64,000 nucleotides of DNA from Bacillus sp. CH140a_4T (GTDB taxonomy: Bacteria; Bacillota; Bacilli; Bacillales; Bacillaceae_G): assembly GCF_008923725.1 (NCBI RefSeq), contig NZ_WBPF01000016.1, positions 496,001-560,000 on the forward strand, read 5' to 3'. A model generated the notes under the pieces. That model was given only the letters and a program-made list of their open reading frames with translations, was not told the DNA's origin and ran no database searches. The stretch's first letter is position 1. Every line of letters starts with the position of its first letter. Shown here in pieces: positions 1-6,927 of the stretch. Both the position numbers and the translations under genes were made by a program.

Positions 1-60
1 CAATCTACCTAACGAGCGTATCTGTAGAATTATTCTCAGTAGACAAGGAGGAGAAGTAAT

Positions 61-576
61 ATGACTAAAAAAGGTGAGAAGCATAGATACTCCTCTCCGG
101 AGGCAAAGGCTAGAGCGTTAGCGAATCTTCCCCAGAAGGGACAAAAGAGGACTTATTCCTCAGAGGAAGCAAAGGAACGTTCTCTAGCTAACCTTAAAAA
201 GCCTGATGGTAGTGGACATTATTACATTCATGGCATCTACTCAAAGAACTTCCGCAATAGTTGGACAGAGGAGGAACAAGCCTACTATGATGACTTTATG
301 AGCCACTACAAAGAGGAATATTCTCTGAGCAAAATGGATGAGGATATGCTAGACCGCTACCTCGTAGCAATGATTAAGACGAGACGGATTGACTCTGTAG
401 GAATGGAGTATGCTATGAATCGTAGCTCTAGTAAGATGAACTTTGACCAGGAAGCTGTTCGTATGGCCCAAGAGCTGGGACTATCTCGTAGGTATCGACT
501 AAGTAAGGGTAACGTAGAGAACAAGTCAGAGTTTGACGTATCAGTACTCTTTGATGGTATGAACGATAAGCAATAA
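61..576 (+). CDS. Phage-like protein, small-terminase-like
   Basis: This 171-residue basic protein follows a strong ribosome site (aaggaggag) and ends just before the next phage-type gene. Its N-terminus repeats a short unit: KHRYSSPEAKARALANL near residue 8 and KRTYSSEEAKERSLANL near residue 29. Such LANL units often precede the body of small terminase or phage packaging proteins. The middle (about 85-150) is helical, with MDEDMLDRYLVAMIKTRRID resembling the helical core of P27-type small terminase subunits. No large terminase follows, so the packaging role is an inference from composition and from the recombinase at 3088. It could instead be a DNA-binding regulator. Confidence 0.5.
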   Translation: MTKKGEKHRYSSPEAKARALANLPQKGQKRTYSSEEAKERSLANLKKPDGSGHYYIHGIYSKNFRNSWTEEEQAYYDDFMSHYKEEYSLSKMDEDMLDRYLVAMIKTRRIDSVGMEYAMNRSSSKMNFDQEAVRMAQELGLSRRYRLSKGNVENKSEFDVSVLFDGMNDKQ

Positions 577-596
577 TAACACTAGGGGGAATGCTT

Positions 597-776
597 ATGA
601 AGTACCGTTGTTATGTGAGATGGACACACTCAGGTAGAGAGTATCTCTCGGAGTTTACTACTGAGACCGCTAACCCTGAGGAGTGGCTGATACAGGATAT
701 TACCAAGTGTTATAATAAGCAATTCAGATACACTATAGATGGAAGACTAATAGGAGTGGAACTAGAAAGGATGTAA
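597..776 (+). CDS. Small phage-type hypothetical protein
   Basis: A 59-residue protein starting MKYRCYVRW. An ATG at 591 lies only one base after the GGGGG ribosome site, so the ATG at 597, seven bases away, is the better start. It lies 20 bp after the preceding gene and looks co-transcribed with it. The sequence is aromatic- and charge-rich with no recognisable domain; it resembles the small orphan proteins of temperate phages. Function unknown. Confidence 0.5.
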   Translation: MKYRCYVRWTHSGREYLSEFTTETANPEEWLIQDITKCYNKQFRYTIDGRLIGVELERM

Positions 777-783
777 TTATCTT

Positions 784-879
784 GTGAGACCGGACTATTA
801 CTACTACAAGCTCATAGGTGCTACTATGCTGATAATCTTTGGAGGCATCGTTATGATGCTCACACTCATGAGCCTGTAA
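784..879 (+). CDS. Small membrane peptide, 31 aa
   Basis: An open frame starting with GTG encodes 31 residues: a short MRPDYYYYK lead, then one hydrophobic helix (LIGATMLIIFGGIVMMLTLM). It begins 8 bp after the stop of the preceding gene and has a weak aaagg upstream. The frame is short and could be chance. The sharp N-terminal charge followed by a single membrane span is typical of small phage membrane peptides. No homologue recognised. Confidence 0.35.
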   Translation: MRPDYYYYKLIGATMLIIFGGIVMMLTLMSL

Positions 880-897
880 CTATATATAGGAAATAAG

Positions 898-991
898 ATA
901 CCGAGAGAGCAATTCCAAGGTGATTAACTTTACTTAGGTGAACATAGGTAGGGTTAACTGCTGGGAATATGCCTTCTCGGTATTTTTGTTT
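898..991 (+). terminator. Long-loop hairpin followed by T-rich tract
   Basis: ATACCGAGA (898-906) pairs with TCTCGGTAT (975-983) and is followed directly by ttttgtttt. This is a terminator-like stem with an unusually long loop of about 68 nt, so it may be a small structured RNA rather than a simple terminator. It ends the run of small plus-strand genes. Confidence 0.5.
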
Positions 992-1066
992 TACTGAGAG
1001 GCGGGTCCTTTAAGATGGATCATTTAATAATCCATCTCGTATAGAGTTAAATTAATTAACTCTTAA
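983..1066 (+). repeat. Hairpin-bearing repeat, copy A
   Basis: This copy shares with 1225-1294 the order: T-rich tract, CTGAGAGG, TCCTTTAA, AATAATCCATCTCGTAT, then GAGTTAA/TTAACTC arms. Copy A has a 13-nt insertion carrying GATGGAT that pairs with ATCCATC, so it can form two adjacent hairpins. Function unknown. Confidence 0.6.
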
Positions 1067-1076
1067 CCTAGAATCA

Positions 1077-1247
1077 ATGAAAGAACTAGGCATAGGAAAA
1101 GTTGGTGCTAATATATTCACAAAGAGAGCAATCCTCAGAGTAGGGATGTTACTACGTGACTCGGAAGTAGCTAAAGAGGTTCGTACTCAGTTGTTAAACA
1201 TCGAGGAGAATACAACTACGGAGGTTTTTTTGTTTTCTGAGAGGTAG
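1077..1247 (+). pseudogene. Antirepressor fragment (KilA/BRO/Rha-type)
   Basis: An open frame of 56 residues reads MKELGIGKVG and then KRAILRVGMLLRDSEVAKEV followed by RTQLLNIEEN. The segment RVGMLLRDSEVAKEVRTQLL is typical of the conserved part of phage antirepressor/KilA-type proteins, which usually exceed 200 residues. The domains that should lie on either side are absent, and the frame ends inside repeat copy B (stop TAG at 1245). I read it as a decayed remnant from recombination between phage modules. A functional mini-protein is possible, but there is no good ribosome site before the ATG. Confidence 0.6.
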
Positions 1248-1294
1248 TTCCTTTAATAATCCATCTCGTATGGAGTTAATTAATTTAACTCTTA
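1225..1294 (+). repeat. Hairpin-bearing repeat, copy B
   Basis: Second copy of the repeat at 983-1066, about 240 bp downstream. It keeps the T tract, CTGAGAGG, AATAATCCATCTCGTAT and the GAGTTAA/TTAACTC arms but lacks the insertion that gives copy A its second hairpin. The pair brackets the antirepressor fragment. Confidence 0.6.
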
Positions 1295-1546
1295 CAGTCG
1301 AACCTATAAGGACTCGGCTCAAAGTTGAGCTTAGCTCAAGAGGAAAGCTGGTCGAAACAATGTTTAGTGCAGGTCAAAGAAGAAGTTATCACCTCACCGA
1401 TACAATATAGCGGTCAGGAAAGGTTATGCATAATGTGCACACCCTTGGTCGATGAAGATGAGAAGGTGTTACACAATACGTACACCCCTAGAGGACGACA
1501 GAAGAGGCTACACTCATAATAGAATATAGCCGCCTCCTAGCATCAG
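1248..1546. other. Intergenic, doubtful short frame
   Basis: After repeat copy B there is only a 64-codon TTG-started frame (1325-1519) with no ribosome site and no recognisable motif. Inside it, GTGCACACC (1436-1444) can pair imperfectly with GGTGTTACAC about 25 nt downstream. I do not support a gene here. Confidence 0.4.
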
Positions 1547-1993
1547 CTATCTAGTAACACCATTGAGAACGTCCTCTACATAGCCCTCTACCTCGTTAAT
1601 TAAATCATCCCAAGCTTGAGCTAGTTCATCCCCAGAGACCGACACCTCTTTGATAATATTATGAGCCTCCTCCTCGGCTACTTCCTCTAGTAGGTCTAGC
1701 TTAGTGATAGCTTCACTATTAGAGTCATATACCTCTAGGAGACGGATAAGAGCTTCTTGTAGGACATCATCAGGAATGCTTTCTATGAAAGTTGGTAACT
1801 CCTTAAGTAGCTTCTGCTCAACTGATCCAATGGCTTCATCAATAGGTGTCCCCACAGGTGGCTGATTAGGTGAGCGGTTAAGTGTAATCTCTGCAGGTAA
1901 CTCCGCCTCGGTAATCTTTAGGGCCTTAATGATTTGTACATACTGAGCTAGATGGATTTCTTCCTCTGTGAATAATACTTTAGTGTTTGTCAT
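1547..1993 (-). CDS. Acidic hypothetical phage-element protein
   Basis: A 148-residue, strongly acidic protein (many Glu/Asp, e.g. EEVAEEEAHNIIKEV). It has a good ribosome site (gaggagga, eight bases before ATG) on the minus strand. It is predicted all-helical with no signal peptide or membrane span. It lies downstream of the HTH protein and the recombinase on the same strand, so it belongs to the lysogeny/maintenance side of the element. The family is not recognised. Confidence 0.55.
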   Translation of the reverse strand: MTNTKVLFTEEEIHLAQYVQIIKALKITEAELPAEITLNRSPNQPPVGTPIDEAIGSVEQKLLKELPTFIESIPDDVLQEALIRLLEVYDSNSEAITKLDLLEEVAEEEAHNIIKEVSVSGDELAQAWDDLINEVEGYVEDVLNGVTR

Positions 1994-2150
1994 AATTAGT
2001 TTCCTCCTCGTTTATCGTCTTCTTACTTACCATTCTGCTACGTTTCAAAATAAGACACAAGATATATGTATAAATTCTTTCTTTATTTAACTTTTACTTT
2101 TCGACAAGACAGATGTGTTTGAACCTGTGGAGTTAACAAACCTCCTCAGT

Positions 2151-2933
2151 TTAATTTTGTAGGAAATTGAAAAGTTTGTTCTTCAGTTTTCTTTGCTCAA
2201 CAGACATCATTTTTGAGAGAACGCCAAATAAATAACCTTTGAAGTCTTTTCTAATCTTGTTCATCTTTAGAGCAAATACAGATTGTTTGAACGCTGAGAT
2301 AGCCACCTCAGTTGTATCAACTAAGTCAGGTGCATACTTGCTTGCAGCCAATTTAACTTTACCCCAAATAGCATATATCTCCTTAGCTGTACCAAAGAAG
2401 GGGGATACTGCATTGATAAATTCCATAGGTACACATGAGTTAACCAAATAAGATGAATCTAAATCATCCAGTTCAACAGGTGCGCTATTACGTATCTTTA
2501 ATTCTTTAGAGCTTTTAGTTTTAGTTGTAATGGCTTCGTTCTCGTGAGATGGCTCATCAAGTTGCTCAGGAGTAGGCTCGGTAACTTCCTTGCAAGATGC
2601 CAGCTCATGGTGACGTTCAAAAGGATTAATTACACAGATGAATGCTGAGTAGCCACCCTTAACAGGTTTAAATTGTTCAATACGAGTAATGATTCCTAGC
2701 TCGCTGAAACGTTTGAGGGCACGCTGAATAGTACGCTTAGAGTATCCTGTTAGATCAGCTAGCGTGTTATTCTTGAGGTAGCTAACTCCAACGAATTTAC
2801 AAGAGTAGTTTGATAGCTTTAGAAGTATCACTCGTTCGCTGTCCTTTAAGTCGTATTCTTTTAGGGTAAGATCAATAGTTTTGTCCATCTCATTAATTGA
2901 ATCAAATGATATGTATTTTCTGAGTTCCCTCAT
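2151..2933 (-). CDS. Winged-helix replication/regulatory protein
   Basis: A 260-residue protein with a winged-helix region at about residues 35-85. LKNNTLADLTGYSKRTIQRA is a clear helix-turn-helix, followed by LKRFSELGIITRIEQF as recognition helix and wing. This layout matches N-terminal DNA-binding domains of phage or plasmid replication initiators and replisome organisers. The C-terminal part (about 165-255), after a polar linker, is helical and Lys-rich. The start follows ggagg with seven bases of spacing. It lies upstream of the acidic protein and downstream of the recombinase on the minus strand. Replication initiator versus transcription factor cannot be decided from sequence alone. Confidence 0.5.
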   Translation of the reverse strand: MRELRKYISFDSINEMDKTIDLTLKEYDLKDSERVILLKLSNYSCKFVGVSYLKNNTLADLTGYSKRTIQRALKRFSELGIITRIEQFKPVKGGYSAFICVINPFERHHELASCKEVTEPTPEQLDEPSHENEAITTKTKSSKELKIRNSAPVELDDLDSSYLVNSCVPMEFINAVSPFFGTAKEIYAIWGKVKLAASKYAPDLVDTTEVAISAFKQSVFALKMNKIRKDFKGYLFGVLSKMMSVEQRKLKNKLFNFLQN

Positions 2934-3035
2934 TAATATAGTCCTCCATCTTTATAGAAGGAACACCCCTTGAGCTAGTACCAATAAGCATGATACAATA
3001 GCAAACAAGAAAGCTCCTTCGAGTTTTCTTCCGAG

Positions 3036-3080
3036 AGAGAGTCCTGTCTGGCCGCCAAACTAGAGCAGGATTCTCTTTTT
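3036..3080 (+). terminator. Hairpin at the recombinase 3' end
   Basis: AGAGAGTCCTG (3036-3046) pairs with CAGGATTCTCT (3066-3076), with one G-U pair, and is followed by TTTT in the plus direction. It sits 12 bp past the recombinase stop. The T tract is on the wrong side for the recombinase transcript, so its role is uncertain. Confidence 0.4.
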
Positions 3081-3087
3081 ATTTGTC

Positions 3088-4008
3088 TTAAATCTCAAGT
3101 GAATTAAGTGGATTAAACTTCTCATTTTGCTCTCGTAGAGCTGTTCCCCAAAGAGATAAATACCTTTCGGTCATTCTAAGGTTTGAGTGCCTGAGGAGCT
3201 TCTGCAAAGTAAATACGTCCATTCCTTGCATGATACACCTATGAGCAAAGCTATGTCGGAAAGTATGACAGCTTAAACGTACGTCTTTGAAGTTCATCAC
3301 CTTAGATAACCTTTGGAAGATTAACTTTACTGCATTAGGTGTAAGTTGTTTTCCTTCCCTCGAGGTGAACAGATACTGAGGTAAACTCCCTAGCTCCTTC
3401 TCTACAAAGATTCTCCATTCACATATCTCCTTTGTTAGCTTATCTGTGATAGGTATACTCTGTTGTTTCCTCGCTTTACCAAAGAGGACAACTGATTGAT
3501 TTACTAAGTCAATATCCTTCCACTGTATGTTCACGAGCTCGCCTAGACGGATTCCTGTACTCAGCAGCAGTACAATGATAGCGTGATCTCTGTAACCAAA
3601 GAATGATTTATCTCTAGTTTTTAACCTACGGTAGTATCTAAGCATTTGCTGGATGTGATAATCTGTGAAGACTTCTATCTTAGTATCCTCCTTAGCGGGT
3701 TTGAGCTTTCTTACAGGGTTGTCCTTGTGTTCTATTACCTCCTCGTTTTGCCAGTAGTTAAAGAATATCCTCAAGTGATGTAACTTTGAGTTGCAAGTGA
3801 CTACACCATTCCCTCTCGTCTTCTTGCAGTACCTGAGGTAGGACTTTACAGTTACCTCTCGAATGTCCCTTAAGTCAACTATTTCCAGCTCCGAGCAAAA
3901 GTTCCGGAATTCATTTAATGTAGCCATGTAGACCTCAATTGTCCTATGAGATAGGTTGTTGTATTCTTTCTCTTCTTGAAACTCCTTCATAGCAAAACGT
4001 AACAGCAT
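3088..4008 (-). CDS. Tyrosine recombinase/phage integrase
   Basis: Site-specific recombinase of the phage integrase family, about 306 residues. The N-terminal SAM-like core-binding domain (about 5-95: LSHRTIEVYMATLNEFRNFC) precedes the catalytic domain. Catalytic residues visible in order are Arg in TGIRLGELVN, the HTFRH box, His in LLRHSNL and the nucleophilic Tyr in TERYLSLW. All are present, so the enzyme should be active. A GTG further upstream (4038) is possible, but the ATG at 4008 follows aggaaagga. The gene lies next to a truncated tRNA-Val, the usual arrangement of an integrase and its attachment site. A strong hairpin with a T run separates it from the tRNA promoter. Confidence 0.85.
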   Translation of the reverse strand: MLLRFAMKEFQEEKEYNNLSHRTIEVYMATLNEFRNFCSELEIVDLRDIREVTVKSYLRYCKKTRGNGVVTCNSKLHHLRIFFNYWQNEEVIEHKDNPVRKLKPAKEDTKIEVFTDYHIQQMLRYYRRLKTRDKSFFGYRDHAIIVLLLSTGIRLGELVNIQWKDIDLVNQSVVLFGKARKQQSIPITDKLTKEICEWRIFVEKELGSLPQYLFTSREGKQLTPNAVKLIFQRLSKVMNFKDVRLSCHTFRHSFAHRCIMQGMDVFTLQKLLRHSNLRMTERYLSLWGTALREQNEKFNPLNSLEI

Positions 4009-4040
4009 TCCTACACGTCCTTTCCTGTGTAGTTGCACAC

Positions 4041-4095
4041 AAAAAAGAGGACTACCTAGCTAACCTTCATAGGTTAACTTTAAGTAGTCCTCTTT
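4041..4095 (-). terminator. Perfect 12-bp-stem terminator before the recombinase
   Basis: AAAGAGGACTAC (4044-4055) pairs perfectly with GTAGTCCTCTTT (4084-4095), with an inner TAACCT/AGGTTA stem. On the minus strand it is followed by a T run. It would stop transcripts from the tRNA-Val promoter before they enter the recombinase gene. Confidence 0.75.
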
Positions 4096-4210
4096 ACGAG
4101 TTGTGAGTTTATATAGAACTCCCACAGTTTCAGCTTTTGGGAATAGCCTCTCAAGTATTGATACCATTGAGATAGCAGACTTGACAGGTTAAGAGCCTAC
4201 GGTGACAAAA

Positions 4211-4248
4211 CTGTCAAGGTGGCGCTCTCCCTGCTGAGCTACGGGATC
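4211..4248 (-). pseudogene. tRNA-Val(GAC) 5' half, cut in the anticodon loop
   Basis: Read on the minus strand, these 38 nt fit tRNA positions 1-38: a 7-nt acceptor strand (GATCCCG), TA, D arm GCTC/AGCAGGGA/GAGC, G26, anticodon strand CCACC and loop TTGACAG. The anticodon is GAC (Val). The expected next bases (GGTGG, variable loop, T arm with GGTTCGA) are absent; the sequence runs instead into TTTTGTCACCG of the mobile element. The gene is therefore split exactly after nucleotide 38. This is a classic tyrosine-recombinase attachment position, here apparently the junction of the integrated element. The 3' half may lie at the element's other end, outside the window. Confidence 0.75.
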
Positions 4249-4295
4249 TTCAAAAATGCGTATGTACCAGCATCTTTAATCTTTATGCTAAAGTA

Positions 4296-4324
4296 ATTAT
4301 ATGAAATTAACTGAAATTTTACAA
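4296..4324 (-). promoter_or_regulatory. Sigma-A promoter of the truncated tRNA-Val
   Basis: On the minus strand, TTGTAA (4324-4319) and a perfect TATAAT (4301-4296) are separated by 17 bp. Initiation would fall about 40 bp before the tRNA 5' end. The promoter is intact although the tRNA is not. Confidence 0.7.
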
Positions 4325-4376
4325 TGTTTTATATTAAATTTGAAGAGAAAGTAGTTGGAATGGCGCTAGTCGTGTA

Positions 4377-4658
4377 TTAAGGAATACATAAGTAGAGAAT
4401 GTAATGAAAAGTCGGTTCGAATAAAGTGGTTATATTATTTTTTTGATACCAATCTAAAGGACCTTCATCACTTAAATCAACAAGAAAAGGGAATAAGAAG
4501 TGTAAAGGTAAGCTAATAAGTTCTGGCATAGCGTTCAATGTTTTCTTTGATAGATACTGCCTTCCGAAACAATACGGACAATCTTTTTCAAATGTCACGA
4601 GTATCGACCATACATCTTTTATTGTCCACTTCGTTTTACAATATGTACAACGCGCCAT
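4377..4658 (-). CDS. CxxC-x20-CxxC family protein
   Basis: A 93-residue protein starting MARCTYCKTKW. The ATG at 4658 follows a strong aggaggaact site; upstream in-frame ATGs lack one. Two CxxC pairs (CTYC near residue 4 and CPYC near residue 27) are about 20 residues apart. That matches the small Bacillus family named after this CxxC-20-CxxC spacing, a presumed zinc ribbon. A hydrophobic stretch (LPLHFLFPFLV) follows near residue 53. Biological role unknown. It is the first normal chromosomal gene beside the mobile element boundary. Confidence 0.7.
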   Translation of the reverse strand: MARCTYCKTKWTIKDVWSILVTFEKDCPYCFGRQYLSKKTLNAMPELISLPLHFLFPFLVDLSDEGPLDWYQKNNITTLFEPTFHYILYLCIP

Positions 4659-5064
4659 AGAGTTCCTCCTCATGTTAAGGTTTCTTCTAGTATATTCCAT
4701 TTTATTGTGCTGAAGTCATTTGTATTTGGTGTGATAAAATGTAAGTTGTTTTGTTTTTTATGTGGATTTATTTAGTCATTTATGATCAGTTATATATCGT
4801 TTGCTATTTTTGCAGGGTGATAGATTTTCAGTTTCAATATGCAAATTGGCCAATATATCCTTTTTACAATTTACTTAAAATCATGTATAACAGAGATACA
4901 AGATTATTTTATCCCGCTATTTGCGGGCAGTAAGATCCCTACCTCAAAATTCAGCGAAAGCAAAGAAGTTAGGTGGGGGCGGGCTGCCCGTAAAAGCCCG
5001 ATTGGTGAAGGCTGATTAAAGTTTCACTTTATAAATATTCAGAAGTAGAGGGAGAATTATTGTA
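4659..5064. other. Intergenic region holding a bcr1 element
   Basis: AT-rich spacer between divergent small genes. The first 250 bp show no convincing gene: a 60-codon frame at 4751 has no ribosome site and runs into the repeat. The last 130 bp are the bcr1-type repeat annotated separately. Confidence 0.6.
4908..5032 (+). repeat. bcr1-type repeat, short copy with TTTAT duplication
   Basis: The element begins CCCGCTATTTGCGGGCAGTA and ends near GCTGATTAAAGTTTCAC. It is flanked by TTTAT at 4908-4912 and 5028-5032. bcr1 elements of the B. cereus group are described as about 155 bp with TTTAT target duplications. This copy is about 115 bp inside the duplications. It lacks the section that in the 53487-53634 copy lies between GCTTGGTG and CTGATTAAAG. 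GCGGGCTGCCCGTAAA and the CCCGC/GCGGG arms give it a strong fold. Confidence 0.75.
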
Positions 5065-5292
5065 ATGGTAAGGAAAACGTTCAAGATGCGTGTATCTAAA
5101 AATAGAACGATTTCGATTAATGGCTCGATTCTTGATGTGGATGTTACACATGATGAGTTTTTACAAGAGTTTATTGAGTGGGTCGATTCTAAAGGTTGGT
5201 CGTTTATGGGGATGACAGATGAGATTACACCCGAGGAAGCTAGTCAAAATTTAATAGATTCATTGATTGATGAGAAGGATAAGAAAGAATAA
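5065..5292 (+). CDS. Conserved small hypothetical protein
   Basis: A 75-residue acidic cytosolic protein with a good ribosome site (agggaga). The N-terminal half is beta-rich (FKMRVSKNRTISINGSILD) and the C-terminal half helical and acidic (TPEEASQNLIDSLIDEKD). No catalytic motif is evident. It stands alone before the DD-carboxypeptidase and has its own short terminator. Function unknown. Confidence 0.6.
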   Translation: MVRKTFKMRVSKNRTISINGSILDVDVTHDEFLQEFIEWVDSKGWSFMGMTDEITPEEASQNLIDSLIDEKDKKE

Positions 5293-5310
5293 TTCCTTCT
5301 TATTTTTTAT
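5279..5310 (+). terminator. Short hairpin terminator
   Basis: ATAAGAA (5279-5285) pairs with TTCTTAT (5297-5303), followed by a T tract. It overlaps the end of the 75-residue gene. Confidence 0.6.
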
Positions 5311-5447
5311 TGTATATTCATGTTCTTTATCGTAAAAGTATGATATAGTAAAAAACAGTGAATGTTCTTCCAATTTAATACAAATTACATATAGATTGGT
5401 AGATTCAGTTTTTAAGCTGTGAGAGTATAGTGAAAAGGGAGAGTCAT

Positions 5448-6734
5448 ATGGTAAATTTTAAGAAAATTTTGGCTTTTATTACCGTTATTTGTTTATTTTT
5501 TTTGACACCTATGACGTTACGTGCTGAGACGAATATTGGAGTGAATCCAGAACAAGTGGCACCACCACCTAAGGAAGGGCCAAATGTTTTTAGTCAGTTT
5601 GCAACTACGATTGATGCGAAAACGGGAGATGTTTTGTATGACAAAAACGCACATCATCGTGCATTTCCGGCTAGTATGACGAAAGTGTTAACAGCAATTT
5701 TACTTATGGAGCATACAAAGCCAGAGGATCAATTTACGTTTTCGCAATTAGCATTAGATCAAGAGAAGAGTAATTATCAAATTGAGTTTCAACCTGGTGA
5801 GACGATTAATAGAAATACTGCGCTTATGATTTTAATGGTGCTGAGTGCGAATGATGTATCGTATGCGATTGCGGAGCGTATTGGCGGAAGTGCTGAGAAT
5901 TTCGCTCATATGATGAATGAGAGAGCGAAGCAATTAGGTGCGACAAATAGTCACTTTGTCACGCCAAATGGATTGCATGATCCGAATCATTATACTACGC
6001 CATTTGATATGGCTATGATTACGAGAGGTGCGCAAAAATATCCTGAGATTTTACAAGCAATGAATACGAAAAGAACGACAGTTACGACATCTAGACAGAC
6101 GGTGTCTATTTTTAACAAGTCTACTTATTTTGAAAATCCATATAGCATTGGTGGTAAGACGGGTTTTACAAATGAAGCGCGCAATACACTTGTTTTATTA
6201 AATGAGAAGGATGGAAATCGTATTATAAATGTAGTGATGGCTTCTCAAAGACCTGAAATTTATGAAGATTTGAAGCAGATGGCGGACTATTCTTTCGGTC
6301 AATTTGTGAAGCAAACGGTACTAGATAAACATAGTTGGCATCAAAAGACGACGTATTTAAATAAAGATATTGATAGCGAACTTGAGCAAAGTGCAGAACT
6401 TATGCTTAAGAAAGATGAAGGGAAAAACGTAAGGACGACTTTCCGAGCAGCTTCATTAGATAAAGATTCTTTATATCATAAAGGAATTCATCGTGGTGAG
6501 GTAGTTGGGGCGGTTGATATTACGAAAAATAATCAAACAATTGCGACGGTAAATGTTCTTTCAAAAGAAGATGTTACTTTTGCGATGCCTAAAAAAGATT
6601 CGGCTACGCCTGCAGTAAACGAATCAAATGTGAAAATAATAAGCATTGGGATAGGTGCGGCTGTACTATTTGGAGCCATTTTATTTGTAGTGCTACGCCG
6701 AAATACAACAGGGATGAAATCAGAAGAAAAATAA
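5448..6734 (+). CDS. D-alanyl-D-alanine carboxypeptidase (PBP5-type)
   Basis: Serine DD-peptidase that trims the terminal D-Ala from peptidoglycan stem peptides at the outer membrane face. Length is 428 residues when started at the ATG 5448, which follows aagggaga; an in-frame GTG at 5430 precedes that site. Features in order: Sec signal peptide (about 1-30), SMTK with catalytic Ser76, SAN triad near residue 137, KTGFT near 235, a C-terminal beta domain, then a membrane helix (IGIGAAVLFGAILFVVL) near the end. PBP5-like enzymes usually anchor by an amphipathic tail; here a true transmembrane anchor with a basic tail is seen. It is a monocistronic unit with a terminator after it. Confidence 0.88.
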   Translation: MVNFKKILAFITVICLFFLTPMTLRAETNIGVNPEQVAPPPKEGPNVFSQFATTIDAKTGDVLYDKNAHHRAFPASMTKVLTAILLMEHTKPEDQFTFSQLALDQEKSNYQIEFQPGETINRNTALMILMVLSANDVSYAIAERIGGSAENFAHMMNERAKQLGATNSHFVTPNGLHDPNHYTTPFDMAMITRGAQKYPEILQAMNTKRTTVTTSRQTVSIFNKSTYFENPYSIGGKTGFTNEARNTLVLLNEKDGNRIINVVMASQRPEIYEDLKQMADYSFGQFVKQTVLDKHSWHQKTTYLNKDIDSELEQSAELMLKKDEGKNVRTTFRAASLDKDSLYHKGIHRGEVVGAVDITKNNQTIATVNVLSKEDVTFAMPKKDSATPAVNESNVKIISIGIGAAVLFGAILFVVLRRNTTGMKSEEK

Positions 6735-6745
6735 ATTACTAGTTA

Positions 6746-6784
6746 AAAGATTGTGAAGAGACTTTTTCACAGTCTTTTTTTATA
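6746..6784 (+). terminator. Terminator after the DD-carboxypeptidase
   Basis: AAGATTGTGAA and TTCACAGTCTT form a stem, one G-U pair allowed, followed by seven Ts. Confidence 0.75.
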
Positions 6785-6818
6785 TATTTAAAATAACTAA
6801 TAATTGTAAATTTTCTTA

Positions 6819-6871
6819 TTGCATTTCCGCTATGTTCGTTATATTATTTAGTTGTGTTCTTGTTAAAGAAC
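6819..6871 (+). promoter_or_regulatory. sipW promoter with SinR operators
   Basis: TTGCAT (6819-6824) and TATTAT (6842-6847) are 17 bp apart. GTTCGTT (6834-6840) lies in the spacer next to the -10 box. A palindrome GTTCTTGTTAAAGAAC (6856-6871) covers the start region. SinR recognises GTTCTYT-type sequences, so repression of sipW-tasA by SinR is a strong inference. Confidence 0.75.
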
Positions 6872-6927
6872 AAAAATGAATATTGCATACTTCAAATAAT
6901 ATAAAACAACGGAGAGGGAGAGAAACG

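Noticed and set aside
1325-1519. 64-codon TTG-started frame after repeat copy B
   Set aside because: No ribosome site, no motif, and it runs through repeat-like palindromic sequence, so I do not list it as a gene.
4751-4933. 60-codon frame before the bcr1 element
   Set aside because: Lacks a ribosome site and its end runs into the bcr1 repeat; judged a chance frame.
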